This document shows positions 25,613 to 34,619 of a stretch of DNA of 64,000 bases, one piece after another; positions within the stretch are counted from its first letter, which is position 1; each line of letters begins with the position of its first letter. This DNA comes from Sphingomonas sp. 32-62-10 (GTDB lineage: Bacteria > Pseudomonadota > Alphaproteobacteria > Sphingomonadales > Sphingomonadaceae). The position numbers were made by a program, and so were the translations under genes. Below the pieces are notes generated by a model, which saw only the letters and a program-made list of their open reading frames with translations, had not been told where the DNA came from and searched no databases. Where the stretch lies: positions 62,001 to 126,000 of the forward strand of contig NCEE01000011.1 in the NCBI GenBank assembly GCA_002280555.1. Direction: 5' to 3'.

Positions 25613-26107
25613 GTGATCACCCGCGCCCGCGCCTTTTTTCGGGCGTGGCCGCTTTCGCGTCAACGCGAGGGCGGTTTCACGCTGATCGAACTGATGATCG
25701 TGGTGACGATCATCGGGCTTGCCTCCGCTGCTGTCGTGCTGGCGATTCCCGATCCGCGCGGTCGCCTGATTGACGATGCCGAGCGCTTTGCAGCGCGCGC
25801 ACGCGCGGCCCACGATACCGCGATTATCGAAGGTCGTTCGGTGAGCATCTGGGTGTCACGCGAAGGCTATGGGTTTGACCGCCGGTCTGCAGGCACGTGG
25901 CAACCGATCAGCGAAAAGCCGCTGCGCGTCGCACGCTGGGCCAGCGATATTCGCCCGGTCATCCTGAGCACCGAAGGCCGCGATCGGGTGATCTTCGATT
26001 CGACCGGACTCGCCAATGCGCCGTTCGATGTTCAGTTGCGCCGCGGCGGTGAGGCCAGCGCTACCGTACGGATCGGGGCCGATGGCGCGATTTCGATCGA
26101 TGGCTGA
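25613..26107 (+). CDS. gspH: Minor pseudopilin GspH
   Basis: 164 residues read from a GTG at 25613, two bases after the gspG stop; no ATG fits before the pilin motif. The leader of about 21 residues ends GG, then FTLIELMIVVTIIGLASA with Glu5. The C-terminal part (STEGRDRVIFDSTGLANAPF) resembles the GspH domain. It is a minor pseudopilin near the tip, with I, J and K. It overlaps gspI by eight bases. Confidence 0.9.
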   Translation: MITRARAFFRAWPLSRQREGGFTLIELMIVVTIIGLASAAVVLAIPDPRGRLIDDAERFAARARAAHDTAIIEGRSVSIWVSREGYGFDRRSAGTWQPISEKPLRVARWASDIRPVILSTEGRDRVIFDSTGLANAPFDVQLRRGGEASATVRIGADGAISIDG

Positions 26108-26525
26108 GCGTGGGCGTTCTCCGGGCGACTCCGGCTTTTCGTTGATCGAAATGATGGTCGCGCTGGCGGTGTTCAGCCTGGCGGCGATGGCGCTGATCCG
26201 ACTGGAGGGGGCCATCATCCGCAGCGCCTCGACGCTCGACCGGACAATGATGGCGCAGATTGTGGCGCGCAATGTGGCGGTTGAAACGCTCACCGATCCG
26301 CAGCCGCCAGTCACGGGCGAATCGCGCGGCGTCGAAGAAAATGGCGGCCGCAGCTGGAGCTGGCGCCGCCTGACGACCCCATTGGGGGATCAGGGCGCAG
26401 TCCGCGTTGACGTCAGCGTCAGTGACATGGACGGAACGGCGTTGGGCAAGCTGACAATCGTGCGGCCACCCAATCGGCCGACGGTGGTCCGCACAGCACC
26501 TTTGCCGGGTGGACAGCAGCCATGA
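26100..26525 (+). CDS. gspI: Minor pseudopilin GspI
   Basis: 141 residues starting MAERGRSPGDSG, then the pilin motif FSLIEMMVALAVFSLAAMAL after a 12-residue leader, with Glu5 conserved. The rest is small and includes the family stretch IVARNVAVE. It forms the tip complex with GspJ and GspK. It overlaps gspH by eight bases and gspJ by four. Confidence 0.9.
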   Translation: MAERGRSPGDSGFSLIEMMVALAVFSLAAMALIRLEGAIIRSASTLDRTMMAQIVARNVAVETLTDPQPPVTGESRGVEENGGRSWSWRRLTTPLGDQGAVRVDVSVSDMDGTALGKLTIVRPPNRPTVVRTAPLPGGQQP

Positions 26526-27328
26526 ACAACCTCGGCAACGTGTACGGGTTCAAATCTGCCGGCTCAACTTCTGCCATTATTGGCTTCCCACCCCCGTTCG
26601 GGCTGAGCGAAGTCGAAGCCCTTGCGCAGCGCTTGCCCTTCGACTTCGCTCAGGGCGAACGGACCGAGCTTAGAAGTACCGCTGTTCTGTCATCTAACAG
26701 GCCCGCCGAGCGCGGCTTTACGCTAGTCGAAATGATGATCGCGCTGCTGATCTTCGGCCTGCTGGCGTCGGCGGGGGTCGCCCTGCTGACGTTCAGTGTT
26801 CGTGCGCAATCAGCCACGGCGAATCGGCTCGATGACATTGCGGCATTCGGGCGCCTGTCATCGTCGCTATCGGCGGATCTGGCCCAAGCATCCGATCGGC
26901 CGGTTCGCGACGAGGATGGCAGGCCGACTCCGGCGTTTGTCGGTGCCAGCGGATCAGTCGGTACGCCAATGCTGCAACTCGTCCGCAATGGCTGGACCAA
27001 TCTGGATGATGCGCCGCGTTCGGGCCAGCAAAAGGTAGAATATAGGCTGACCGGCGAAAATCTTGAGCGGATTGCCTATCCGATGGTGGATGGCGCCAGC
27101 CCGCTGACCCCGGCGGTGTTGCTCAAATCGGTGCGTGCGGTCGAATTACGCTACCGCGTTGCCGGCGCCTGGACCGACCGGTGGGTCGACACGCCTGTAA
27201 CGGCAATGCCCGATGCGATGGAAATGGCAGTCACCCGAACCGATGGCACGCGCTTTCGTAGCGTGTATGTCGTTGGCACCGGCTACACGCGGCCAGTAGA
27301 TGCTGGAGCCCCCGCCAATGGCTATTGA
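26522..27328 (+). CDS. gspJ: Minor pseudopilin GspJ with an unusually long leader
   Basis: 268 residues starting MNNLGNVYGF, with the ATG overlapping the gspI stop by four bases. The pilin motif RGFTLVEMMIALLIFGLLAS begins only after a 65-residue leader, instead of the usual short one. Part of that leader is encoded by a palindromic repeat (26594-26662). No in-frame ATG, GTG or TTG lies between the repeat and the pilin motif, so the repeat must be translated if the gene is expressed. The mature part is a normal GspJ with Glu5. Prepilin peptidase would remove the leader, so the mature pseudopilin should be unaffected. Confidence 0.88.
   Translation: MNNLGNVYGFKSAGSTSAIIGFPPPFGLSEVEALAQRLPFDFAQGERTELRSTAVLSSNRPAERGFTLVEMMIALLIFGLLASAGVALLTFSVRAQSATANRLDDIAAFGRLSSSLSADLAQASDRPVRDEDGRPTPAFVGASGSVGTPMLQLVRNGWTNLDDAPRSGQQKVEYRLTGENLERIAYPMVDGASPLTPAVLLKSVRAVELRYRVAGAWTDRWVDTPVTAMPDAMEMAVTRTDGTRFRSVYVVGTGYTRPVDAGAPANGY
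26594..26662. repeat. Palindromic repeat (REP-like) inside the gspJ leader
   Basis: The left arm at 26594-26618 begins CCGTTCGGGCTGAGCG. The right arm at 26638-26662 is its reverse complement apart from two bases (GG against CC). A 19-base centre separates them. Repeats with arms of this kind (TTCGACTTCGCTCAG) are familiar from sphingomonad genomes, usually between genes. Confidence 0.8.
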
Positions 27329-28316
27329 GCGGATGATTACGCCTGCGCGTGAGCGCGGTGCAGCCTTGCTGACTGTGCTGCTGCTGGTCGCGGTCATTGC
27401 GGTGCTGGCCGCGACCGCGCTTGAAAAGCTACGCCTGTCGACCCGCCTGGCCTCCAACATGATCGCGATCGAACAAGCGCGCGGCTATGCGATGGCGGCC
27501 GAGACACTAGCGACGACACGGATCGATTCGCTCCTGTCGCGAAATCCTGCGCAAGTGACGCTGGCGGGGGGGTGGAGCGGTCGCCCGTTCCAGTTGCCCG
27601 TTCCCGGCGGTGTTGCAAGCGCAACGGTCGTCGATGGCGGCAATTGCTTCAATCTCAACGGGCTGGCGGTGAATGGTGGCCCCGGCGTCCTGGTCGCGCG
27701 CCCGGCAGCGATCGTTCAGTTTACCCGGTTGATGACGTTGCTCGGCATCCCGGGCCAGACCGCATCAACCATTGCTGCATCCACGGCCGATTGGATCGAC
27801 ACCGATAGCAATCCACTGCCCAACGGGGCCGAAGATGAACGTTATGGCAACCGCCGCGTCAGTTATCGGACGGGCAACACGTTGATCTCCGATATCAGTG
27901 AGTTACGGGCTATTGCTGAGGTAACACCGCAGATTTACGCGAAGCTTCGGCCCTGGGTTTGCGCACAGCCACGCGCGGAGCCATCGCAAATCAACGTCAA
28001 CACCCTGTTGCCCGAACAGGCAGCACTGTTTGCCATGCTGCTGCCCGACACGCTGACAATCGATCAAGCGCGCGCGCTGCTGCTTGAACGGCCGGCGCAA
28101 GGCTATACGAGCACCGATGCATTCTGGAAGCTGCCGGCGTTGCGGGGAATCATCGTTTTTCCAGAGGGGCAGGCGCAAACGGCCGTAACCACAAAGTGGT
28201 TCGCGTTGCGGATCGAGGTTGAGTTGGGGGGAAGCGAATTGACCGAAAGCGCCTTGATCGACGCCAGTGTACAGCCCGCACGGCTCGTTTCGCGGGCCTG
28301 GGGCGACCCGGCATGA
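27318..28316 (+). CDS. gspK: Minor pseudopilin GspK
   Basis: 332 residues from the ATG at 27318, which overlaps gspJ by 11 bases; an ATG at 27333 is an alternative. The leader ends RERG, then AALLTVLLLVAVIAVLAATAL. Mature position 5 is Thr rather than Glu, as expected because GspK is the pseudopilin that lacks Glu5. The large C-terminal domain contains DWIDTDSNPLPNGAEDERY, typical of GspK calcium-site regions, and NVNTLLPEQAA. It caps the pseudopilus tip. It overlaps gspL by four bases. Confidence 0.93.
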   Translation: MAIERMITPARERGAALLTVLLLVAVIAVLAATALEKLRLSTRLASNMIAIEQARGYAMAAETLATTRIDSLLSRNPAQVTLAGGWSGRPFQLPVPGGVASATVVDGGNCFNLNGLAVNGGPGVLVARPAAIVQFTRLMTLLGIPGQTASTIAASTADWIDTDSNPLPNGAEDERYGNRRVSYRTGNTLISDISELRAIAEVTPQIYAKLRPWVCAQPRAEPSQINVNTLLPEQAALFAMLLPDTLTIDQARALLLERPAQGYTSTDAFWKLPALRGIIVFPEGQAQTAVTTKWFALRIEVELGGSELTESALIDASVQPARLVSRAWGDPA

Positions 28317-29428
28317 GCGGCGCGCGCGATGGTGGCGATGCGGCATTTGCCCATGTCGTGTTCCTGCCAGGCACGGCCGAGGACGGCTATCGCTGGCTCA
28401 GGATCGCTAATGGCGGCATCGCAGCGCGTGGTGAGGGCGTGCCGGAATCTTCTGATGGTGCAACCATCGCTGTAGCACCTGCCGAAGATGTGACACTTCA
28501 CTGGGCGAGCCTGCCGGATCGCTCGCTCGCGCAATCGACCGCGGCCGCGCGCGTGCTGGTGGCAGAGGCCAGCGCCACCGCTCTCGACCATCTGCATGTC
28601 GCCGTTGGCCGCGAACCAATGATGGAGGACCGCCCGATCGGCGTCGTCTCCAGCGCGCGGATGCAAAACTGGCTGGTTGATCTGGCCCGTTACGGGGTTG
28701 ATCCCGACGCCGTGATCCCCGCGCCCATGCTGTTGCCGCGGCCGGACGAGGGATTTCTGCTCGCTGATTTGGGGAGCGAAGGCGTCGTGCGCGGTCCGAC
28801 AACGGGCTTCGCGCATGATTCGCAACTGACCCCGCTGATCACTGGCGGCGTTGCGCCCGTCATGATGTCACGCGAGGACATCGAGGAAGCCATTGTTGCT
28901 GCGGTGGGCGCGCCAGCATTGGATCTGCGGCAGGGTATCTTCGCCAAGCGTCGACGCGCGACAATCGATTGGCCGCTGTTACGGCGGATGGGCTGGCTGG
29001 CGGTCGCGATTCTGACCGTCACCTTGTTGATCAGCCTGGTGCAGATCATGCAATATGGCTTTGCCGCTGACGCAATCGAGCGTCGGATCGACCTGCTGGC
29101 ACGGCAGGGACTGACGCGCGGCGAAACGGTGAACGATGCCGCCCGGCAGCTCGATGCCCGATTGGTGCGGCTGCGCGGGCCTGGCCGGGGTTTCAGCGCT
29201 ACGGCGGCGGCGATCTATGGCGCAATCCGCAACGTACCGGGCACTGAAGTTCGCGCGTTGAGCTTCGACGCCAAGGGTGAGGCGCAAGTGACGATCGCGG
29301 CGCAGACGGAGGGGCAGGTGTATGACGTGATCAGGGAAATCAGTGCTCAGGGCTTCGCCGCCACGACGGGGACTTTCGAACAGGCTAACAATCGGCTGAC
29401 CGGTCGCATCACGGTGGCCCCGAAATGA
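28313..29428 (+). CDS. gspL: Type II secretion inner-membrane protein GspL
   Basis: 371 residues. The N-terminal half is a cytoplasmic actin-like domain that in known systems binds GspE. A single membrane helix is at about residues 225-245 (LAVAILTVTLLISLVQIM). The periplasmic ferredoxin-like domain ends with a strand-helix pattern near VYDVIREISAQGF. Four-base overlaps with gspK and gspM. The call rests on topology, order and weak similarity, as is usual for GspL. Confidence 0.88.
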   Translation: MSGARDGGDAAFAHVVFLPGTAEDGYRWLRIANGGIAARGEGVPESSDGATIAVAPAEDVTLHWASLPDRSLAQSTAAARVLVAEASATALDHLHVAVGREPMMEDRPIGVVSSARMQNWLVDLARYGVDPDAVIPAPMLLPRPDEGFLLADLGSEGVVRGPTTGFAHDSQLTPLITGGVAPVMMSREDIEEAIVAAVGAPALDLRQGIFAKRRRATIDWPLLRRMGWLAVAILTVTLLISLVQIMQYGFAADAIERRIDLLARQGLTRGETVNDAARQLDARLVRLRGPGRGFSATAAAIYGAIRNVPGTEVRALSFDAKGEAQVTIAAQTEGQVYDVIREISAQGFAATTGTFEQANNRLTGRITVAPK

Positions 29429-29904
29429 TCGCCTCGATCCGCATGTGGTTTACCGCGCTGTCCTTGCGCGAAAAACGCCTCGTCCTGACGGCAGCGGCGC
29501 TTGCTGCCTTGACACTGTTCTGGTTCGGGCTGGTGCGGCCAGTGAGCGACAGTCTGGCCGATGCCCGTATTCGCCATAGCAACGCCGTTCAGCGGCTTGC
29601 CGAGGTTGAGGCCCAACTAACGAGCGTGAAGCTGCTCCAGCGCACCCGCGCCGCGCCGATCGGCGCGCCTTTGGAAACCGTGGTGCGCGAACGTGCTGCC
29701 GAAGCTGGCTTTGCGATCGTCAGTGTCTCGCCACAACCCAACAACGGCTTGCAAGTGTCGATCGCCGATGCGCGACCCGGGGCTTTCTTCGCCTGGGTTG
29801 CTGACCTTGAGGCCCGTGGAATCCTGGTCGAGAGCCTCACCACCAGCGACAATGCTGATCAATCAGTCTCCGCCATGGTGGTGGTCCGGACGCAAGGTTT
29901 GTGA
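29425..29904 (+). CDS. gspM: Type II secretion inner-membrane protein GspM
   Basis: 159 residues. A short cytoplasmic N-terminus with LREKRL is followed by one membrane helix (LVLTAAALAALTLFWFGLV) and a periplasmic ferredoxin-like domain. The stretch SLREKRL before the helix is common in GspM. It pairs with GspL in the platform. It overlaps gspL by four bases and gspN by one. Confidence 0.88.
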   Translation: MIASIRMWFTALSLREKRLVLTAAALAALTLFWFGLVRPVSDSLADARIRHSNAVQRLAEVEAQLTSVKLLQRTRAAPIGAPLETVVRERAAEAGFAIVSVSPQPNNGLQVSIADARPGAFFAWVADLEARGILVESLTTSDNADQSVSAMVVVRTQGL

Positions 29905-30626
29905 TGAAAATCAGGCTCGATACGCGTCCAGCAGTATTGTTTGGCGGGCTCACCTTGCTGGGCCTGCTGGTGTTTTTGCCCATGCGTCTTGTGCTTGGGC
30001 TGGTTGGTCTCGGGGAATACGGGTTGTCGGCCCGCGCCGTGACCGGGCCGGTCTGGTACGGCCAGCTAATGGAGGCACGGTTGGGTGATCTTTCGCTGGG
30101 CGATCTTCGTGCGCGGCTCTCGCCGTTCCAACTGCTGTTGGGGCGCGCGCGGCTTGATCTGAACGGTCCCGCGCAGGGCGATAAACCCGGCCTGGTCGGC
30201 GCGATCAGCACCAGCCGCTATGGTTTCGGAATCGACGACATGACCGGATCGGTGCCGACGGGGTCCGTTTTCGCGCCGTTGCCGATCAATCGGATCGAGC
30301 TGGAGGGCGTGAGCATCAGGTTCGACAGTGGCGCCTGCGCGGTGGCACAAGGGCGCGTGAAGGCGCAGTTGAGCGGTGCGATCGCCACGGTGCCATTGCC
30401 GCAAGCGATGAGCGGCACCGTGAAATGCGAGGGCGGGGCATTGATCGTCCCGCTGGTCAGCCAGGCCGGCACCGAAAGCGTCACACTCAGCATCCGCGCC
30501 AATGGCCGCTACCGCGCCACACTCGATATCCAGTCGAGCGACCCTGCGGTGGCGCAGAAACTGGGGCTGGTGGGGTTCCAGCAAGCAGGCGCGGGGTATC
30601 GCCTGTCGACAGAGGGGCAGTTTTAA
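29904..30626 (+). CDS. gspN: Type II secretion protein GspN
   Basis: 240 residues from the ATG at 29904 (TGATG junction with gspM). One N-terminal membrane helix (VLFGGLTLLGLLVFLPMRLV) is followed by a periplasmic beta-rich domain with GPVWYGQLMEARLGDLSLG, a pattern of the GspN family. GspN is an accessory subunit absent from many systems. It closes the gsp operon, and no gspO prepilin peptidase follows, so that enzyme must be encoded elsewhere. Confidence 0.87.
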   Translation: MKIRLDTRPAVLFGGLTLLGLLVFLPMRLVLGLVGLGEYGLSARAVTGPVWYGQLMEARLGDLSLGDLRARLSPFQLLLGRARLDLNGPAQGDKPGLVGAISTSRYGFGIDDMTGSVPTGSVFAPLPINRIELEGVSIRFDSGACAVAQGRVKAQLSGAIATVPLPQAMSGTVKCEGGALIVPLVSQAGTESVTLSIRANGRYRATLDIQSSDPAVAQKLGLVGFQQAGAGYRLSTEGQF

Positions 30627-30657
30627 TCCTGAACGCCAGCCCCGGCCCTTACACCGC

Positions 30658-30686
30658 TTGACGATGCCCGTCCCGGCCCGCTAGTG
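30658..30686 (+). promoter_or_regulatory. Putative promoter of tRNA-His
   Basis: TTGACG at 30658-30663 and CTAGTG at 30681-30686 are separated by 17 bases and placed about 14 bases before the tRNA. Confidence 0.4.
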
Positions 30687-30699
30687 CCGCCATCTTCGT

Positions 30700-30777
30700 G
30701 GCGATCGTAGTTCAATTGGTTAGAGCGTCGGCTTGTGATGCCGGATGTTGCGGGTTCAAGTCCCGTCGGTCGCCCCA
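30700..30777 (+). tRNA. tRNA-His (GTG)
   Basis: The acceptor GCGATCG pairs with CGGTCGC. The extra 5' G (position -1) faces C73, the identity feature of tRNA-His. The anticodon loop TTGTGAT carries GTG. The T arm is GCGGG-TTCAAGT-CCCGT, and CCA is encoded. Confidence 0.95.
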
Positions 30778-30822
30778 TTTTTCCCGTCTTCCTCTCTCTT
30801 GGCCCTTGCAGGATAATCACCC

Positions 30823-31872
30823 GTGACAACCGGCTGGGGTTTCCCCGATTTCGACGACCATGAGGGCGTACACCTCTTCACCGATCCGGCATCGGGTCTG
30901 CGCGCGGTGATCGCGATTCATTCGACCAAATTGGGGCCAGCAGGCGGTGGCTGTCGTTTCTGGCATTATGCCGATTCGAACGAGGCAATTACTGATGCCC
31001 TGCGCCTCTCGCGCGGCATGAGCTTCAAGAACGCTATGGCCGGACTGCCGATGGGCGGTGGCAAGGGCGTGGTGCTGGCCGATGCGAACCGCACCAAGAC
31101 GCCGGAAATGCTGAAGGCGTTCGGCCGTGCGATTGATTCACTGGGCGGACGCTATGTGACGGCCGAAGATGTCGGCATGTCGGACACAGACATGGTCACG
31201 ATCTCAAGCGAGACCAAATTCGTCACTGGCCTGCCCGTCGCATCGGGCCGCGCAGGGGGCAATCCCGGTCCATCGACCGCTTTGGGGGTCTATCTGGGCG
31301 TCAAGGCGGCAGCGAAACGCGGGCTAGGTGCGGACAGCATGAAGGGCGTGCATGTCGCGATCCAGGGTGTCGGCTCGGTTGGCGGTGGATTGGCCGAGTT
31401 GCTCGCGAAGGACGGCGCGAAACTGACGCTCGCCGATGTCGATGCAGACCGCGCAGCGGCGCTCGCCAAGGCGCTGGGTGCCGATGTTGTGTCCACCCAT
31501 GACATTCTCTCGTTGCCGGCCGATATCGTCAGCCCCAATGCCCTCGGCGCGATCCTGACCGAAGCGTCGATCGCCAATTTGCAGACCAAGGTGATCGCTG
31601 GCGGCGCCAACAACCAGCTCGCGACGCGCGAAGATGGCTGGAGGCTGCACGCACGCGGTATCACCTATGCCCCTGATTATGTGATCAACGCAGGCGGTAT
31701 CATCAATGTATGCCTGGAATATATGGGCCAGGGCGACCGCGCCGACGTGGAAGCCCGCATCCACAAAATCCCCGATCGCCTGAACGAAGTATGGGATGAG
31801 AGCGATCGCAGCGGCGAGCCTTCGTCCGCCGTGGCAGACATGATTGCAAAGCGGTTGATCGGGCGGGGTTAA
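30823..31872 (+). CDS. Leu/Glu/Phe/Val dehydrogenase family enzyme
   Basis: 349 residues from a GTG at 30823 with AGGA nine bases upstream. The N-terminal substrate domain has the glycine-rich lysine motif GLPMGGGKGV. The catalytic Asp stretch is TAEDVGMSDTDM. The dinucleotide-binding domain has IQGVGSVGGGLAELL, followed by AGGANNQLA. Length and motifs fit leucine or valine dehydrogenase more than hexameric glutamate dehydrogenase. It oxidatively deaminates branched-chain amino acids, giving the oxo acids used in catabolism or branched fatty acid supply. Substrate choice is inferred. Confidence 0.9.
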   Translation: MTTGWGFPDFDDHEGVHLFTDPASGLRAVIAIHSTKLGPAGGGCRFWHYADSNEAITDALRLSRGMSFKNAMAGLPMGGGKGVVLADANRTKTPEMLKAFGRAIDSLGGRYVTAEDVGMSDTDMVTISSETKFVTGLPVASGRAGGNPGPSTALGVYLGVKAAAKRGLGADSMKGVHVAIQGVGSVGGGLAELLAKDGAKLTLADVDADRAAALAKALGADVVSTHDILSLPADIVSPNALGAILTEASIANLQTKVIAGGANNQLATREDGWRLHARGITYAPDYVINAGGIINVCLEYMGQGDRADVEARIHKIPDRLNEVWDESDRSGEPSSAVADMIAKRLIGRG

Positions 31873-31906
31873 AGAAGGTCTATCTGGCGGGGTGGCGATT
31901 TGAGCG

Positions 31907-32359
31907 TCACGATCCCCCGACCAATGCTGCCCATTCTTCCATCGTTCGCGGTTGTTGATCCATCGACTTCGCGTCAGGGGGTATCTGAAGCTAGGGCTGC
32001 TTGCTGGATATCCAGATATGCGCTGCAGGAATGATGTCCGCACTCCGATCCAGCGTGCCGCATCGTAGCGAGGCGAAACCGGGCCGCTTGTCATTCTCGG
32101 CAAAAATGCGCGTTTTGCAGATCGCACACCCCCAGATCAACGATCGTGCGCCACTGGGCTGAATATAATCGCCGCTATCGAGTTCACCCGTAATCGTCAG
32201 GTCCTGGCGCGCGAACAGCCTATGTTCGCTGAACGCGCTGCCGGTGCGCGACTGACAATCGCTGCAGTGGCAGGCATAGGGGAGAAAGCGAAAGCCATCG
32301 GCCAAAGTGTAGCGTATCGCGCCGCAGAGGCAGCCGCCGGTCAGTTCACCTTTCATCAC
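31907..32359 (-). pseudogene. GFA-family protein gene interrupted by an in-frame amber codon
   Basis: The frame starts MMKGELTGGCLCGAIRYTL, the usual GFA start with its Cys-x-Cys zinc site. CHCSDCQSRTGSAF and CAICKTRIF supply further zinc ligands. After HIWISSKQP there is a TAG at 31991-31993. Beyond it the same frame continues for 27 codons as LQIPPDAKSMDQQPRTMEEW and on to a TGA at 31907. Relatives continue SKQPW-LQIP, so a Trp codon (TGG) seems to have become TAG. The truncated product keeps the zinc ligands and may still fold. Family members are small zinc-fold proteins named after a formaldehyde-activating enzyme; most have no proven role. Confidence 0.75.
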
Positions 32360-32446
32360 TCACGCTCCCATCGATGCGAAATCATGCAGCCGTTACGTCA
32401 GCCGCGAGCGCGACATGAGGGCGCCTTCGCATATCATCCTGCGCCA

Positions 32447-33274
32447 TTAATCCGGCATGCGGCGCGCTGCTTCCCAGCGTTCGAGCCAATCGACTGCGAA
32501 TGCAACCAGCGGCTGTGCGTCCATAAGTAGAGACGATGCGCTGCCTACAAGCCCCCGGGAGCCGTTTCCAGCCTCGACAAAAGCAGCCACGATTTGCCCA
32601 ATATGATCGTCAGGCAGAACCGGGTGAACAGGCTCGTCCGTCTCATACTCCTCGATAAACTGCCAGAGTGTGCCGCTCGGGGTCGCGAAGGGCACCTCGT
32701 ACTTCACAACAAGTTTGTCGGGGATCCGGGCAAGGTGTTCGGCGTGATGGATCAGTGTACATTTGCGCCAAGGCGCACCGATCATCAGCACGCGCCCGCC
32801 AGTCTGGGTGAGTTTAGCGAGGGGTGAACCTTCGCCATAGCCGTAATCCTGCGGATGATCGTCGGTGAGCCATTCGGCGTCCCGTCCGATTGCTGCCACT
32901 GATGCTGCAGGATTACCGCTTCGTCGTGCGCCGCGCATCGTTCGCACGGTTTCTGCAATTACGCCGTTGATCCGGATCGCACGCGACGCTTGCGGATCAA
33001 ATCCGGGCACATGATCCCGCCATTCGGGTAGCACGCGTCCGTCTTCGTCGAGAAGTCCCTCATGCAGGGTATCCCAATTGGTGTAGACCATGATCGTGCC
33101 GTTTACGCCGACGACATCGAGCAAAGCGTTCGCCAGAACATCCGGGCCGTTTAGGAGCGGGCCGACCGCTCGCATTGCCGCGTGGAGCAGCACGGTGTCG
33201 CCCGCCCGAACGCCAATCCGCGCTAAGTCGGCCCGCAATGATGCGCGGGTATGATAGGAGAGAACAGCACCCAT
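32447..33274 (-). CDS. AAC(3)-family aminoglycoside N-acetyltransferase-like protein
   Basis: 275 residues from the ATG at 33274 (MGAVLSYHTRASL); a start at 33310 would abut the ald stop and add 12 residues. Family landmarks are GVRAGDTVLLHAAMRAVGPL, GTIMVYTNWD, RINGVIAETVR and the active-site region TLIHHAEHLARIP. Known members acetylate the 3-amino group of aminoglycosides using acetyl-CoA, but many chromosomal homologues have other or unknown substrates. It is just downstream of ald on the same strand. Resistance is not shown by the sequence. Confidence 0.85.
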   Translation of the reverse strand: MGAVLSYHTRASLRADLARIGVRAGDTVLLHAAMRAVGPLLNGPDVLANALLDVVGVNGTIMVYTNWDTLHEGLLDEDGRVLPEWRDHVPGFDPQASRAIRINGVIAETVRTMRGARRSGNPAASVAAIGRDAEWLTDDHPQDYGYGEGSPLAKLTQTGGRVLMIGAPWRKCTLIHHAEHLARIPDKLVVKYEVPFATPSGTLWQFIEEYETDEPVHPVLPDDHIGQIVAAFVEAGNGSRGLVGSASSLLMDAQPLVAFAVDWLERWEAARRMPD

Positions 33275-33310
33275 TCCTCGCCCCTTTTCCGCTCTTGATT
33301 GCCGCGCCAA

Positions 33311-34405
33311 TCAGTTCATCGGAAAATCCAGCGCATCTGCCACCGCCTGATGCCTGATTTTCCCGCCCGACACGTTGAGCCCATTCGCGAGATGCGGATC
33401 AGCCGCCATCGCCGCCTCTGCACCGTGCTTCGCCAGCTTCAGGACGAAGGGCAGGGTCGCATTGTTGAGCGCAAACGCGCTGGTCCGCGCCACCGCGCCG
33501 GGCATGTTCGCGACGCAGTAATGGATTACGCCGTCGACTTCGAACACCGGATCGTCATGCGTCGTTGGATGGCTGGTTTCGAAACACCCGCCCTGGTCGA
33601 TCGCGATGTCGACCAGCACCGATCCGCGCTTCATCGTCTTCAGCATCTCGCGCGTGACGAGCTTGGGCGCGGCGGCACCGGGCACTAACACCGCGCCGAT
33701 CACCAGATGCGCGTTCTTCACGGCGTGCGCGATCGCGGCTGATGAGGCATAGGCGGTCTTGATCTGGCTCGAGAAGAACATGTCGAGTTCGGCCAGCCGC
33801 GCATTGTTGATGTCATAGATGGTTACATCAGCGCGCATGCCGACCGCCATCTGCGCCGCGTTCACTCCGGAAACGCCGCCACCGAGGATCGCAACCCGCG
33901 CCGGGGCCACACCGGGCACGCCGCCGAGCAGCACGCCACGTCCGCCTTGTTCCTTCTCCAGATAATGCGCGCCAACCTGGATCGACATGCGCCCCGCGAC
34001 TTCGGACATGGGTTTCAGCAATGGCAGCGAGCGATCCGCCGCCGTCACCGTTTCATAGGCGATGCAGGTCGCGCCGGATGCCATCAGGCCAAGCGCCTGC
34101 GGCTTGTCCGCCGCGAGATGGAGATAGGTGAACAACAAGTGGCGCGCCTCGAGCAGCGCGATCTCGCTCGGCTGCGGCTCTTTGACCTTCACGATCATGT
34201 CCGCGCCCGCGAATACAGCGGGGGCATCGGCGACGATATGCGCACCTGCCTCGACATAGTCCGAATCTTCGAAATCGATGCCGGCGCCGGCGCCCGTCTG
34301 CACGATCACCTGATGCCCGGCGCGGACGAGCTCGGCGACCGATGCCGGGGTCAGCCCGACGCGATATTCGTGGTTTTTGATTTCCTTGGGGATGCCGACT
34401 CGCAT
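33311..34405 (-). CDS. ald: Alanine dehydrogenase
   Basis: A 364-residue NAD-dependent enzyme interconverting L-alanine and pyruvate plus ammonia. It starts MRVGIPKEIKNHEYRVGLTP, which contains the substrate Arg and the conserved KEIK. The catalytic Lys is in MIVKVKEPQP and the His in LLFTYLHLA. The nucleotide fold is VAILGGGVSGVNAAQMAVG. The C-terminal DIAIDQGGCFETSHPTTHDD is diagnostic. Full length. Divergent from kup. Confidence 0.96.
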   Translation of the reverse strand: MRVGIPKEIKNHEYRVGLTPASVAELVRAGHQVIVQTGAGAGIDFEDSDYVEAGAHIVADAPAVFAGADMIVKVKEPQPSEIALLEARHLLFTYLHLAADKPQALGLMASGATCIAYETVTAADRSLPLLKPMSEVAGRMSIQVGAHYLEKEQGGRGVLLGGVPGVAPARVAILGGGVSGVNAAQMAVGMRADVTIYDINNARLAELDMFFSSQIKTAYASSAAIAHAVKNAHLVIGAVLVPGAAAPKLVTREMLKTMKRGSVLVDIAIDQGGCFETSHPTTHDDPVFEVDGVIHYCVANMPGAVARTSAFALNNATLPFVLKLAKHGAEAAMAADPHLANGLNVSGGKIRHQAVADALDFPMN

Positions 34406-34619
34406 TGCCCTCTCCTTATGCTGTTGATGACGCGGCTATACCGCTGCGAAACGGGCTTGTCCTGCCATACGCCGTGCGCTGAACTCCCGCCTTGCTCCCG
34501 ACCCAATGCCCCGTTGCCGGGCCATTGGCTGCATGCTAGGGCGCGCGGCACGTCAACGGGGTAAGCCACCGGGCATCCATGCGCGTTTCCATCATCATAT
34601 CGGCCGGATTACGGGGCCT

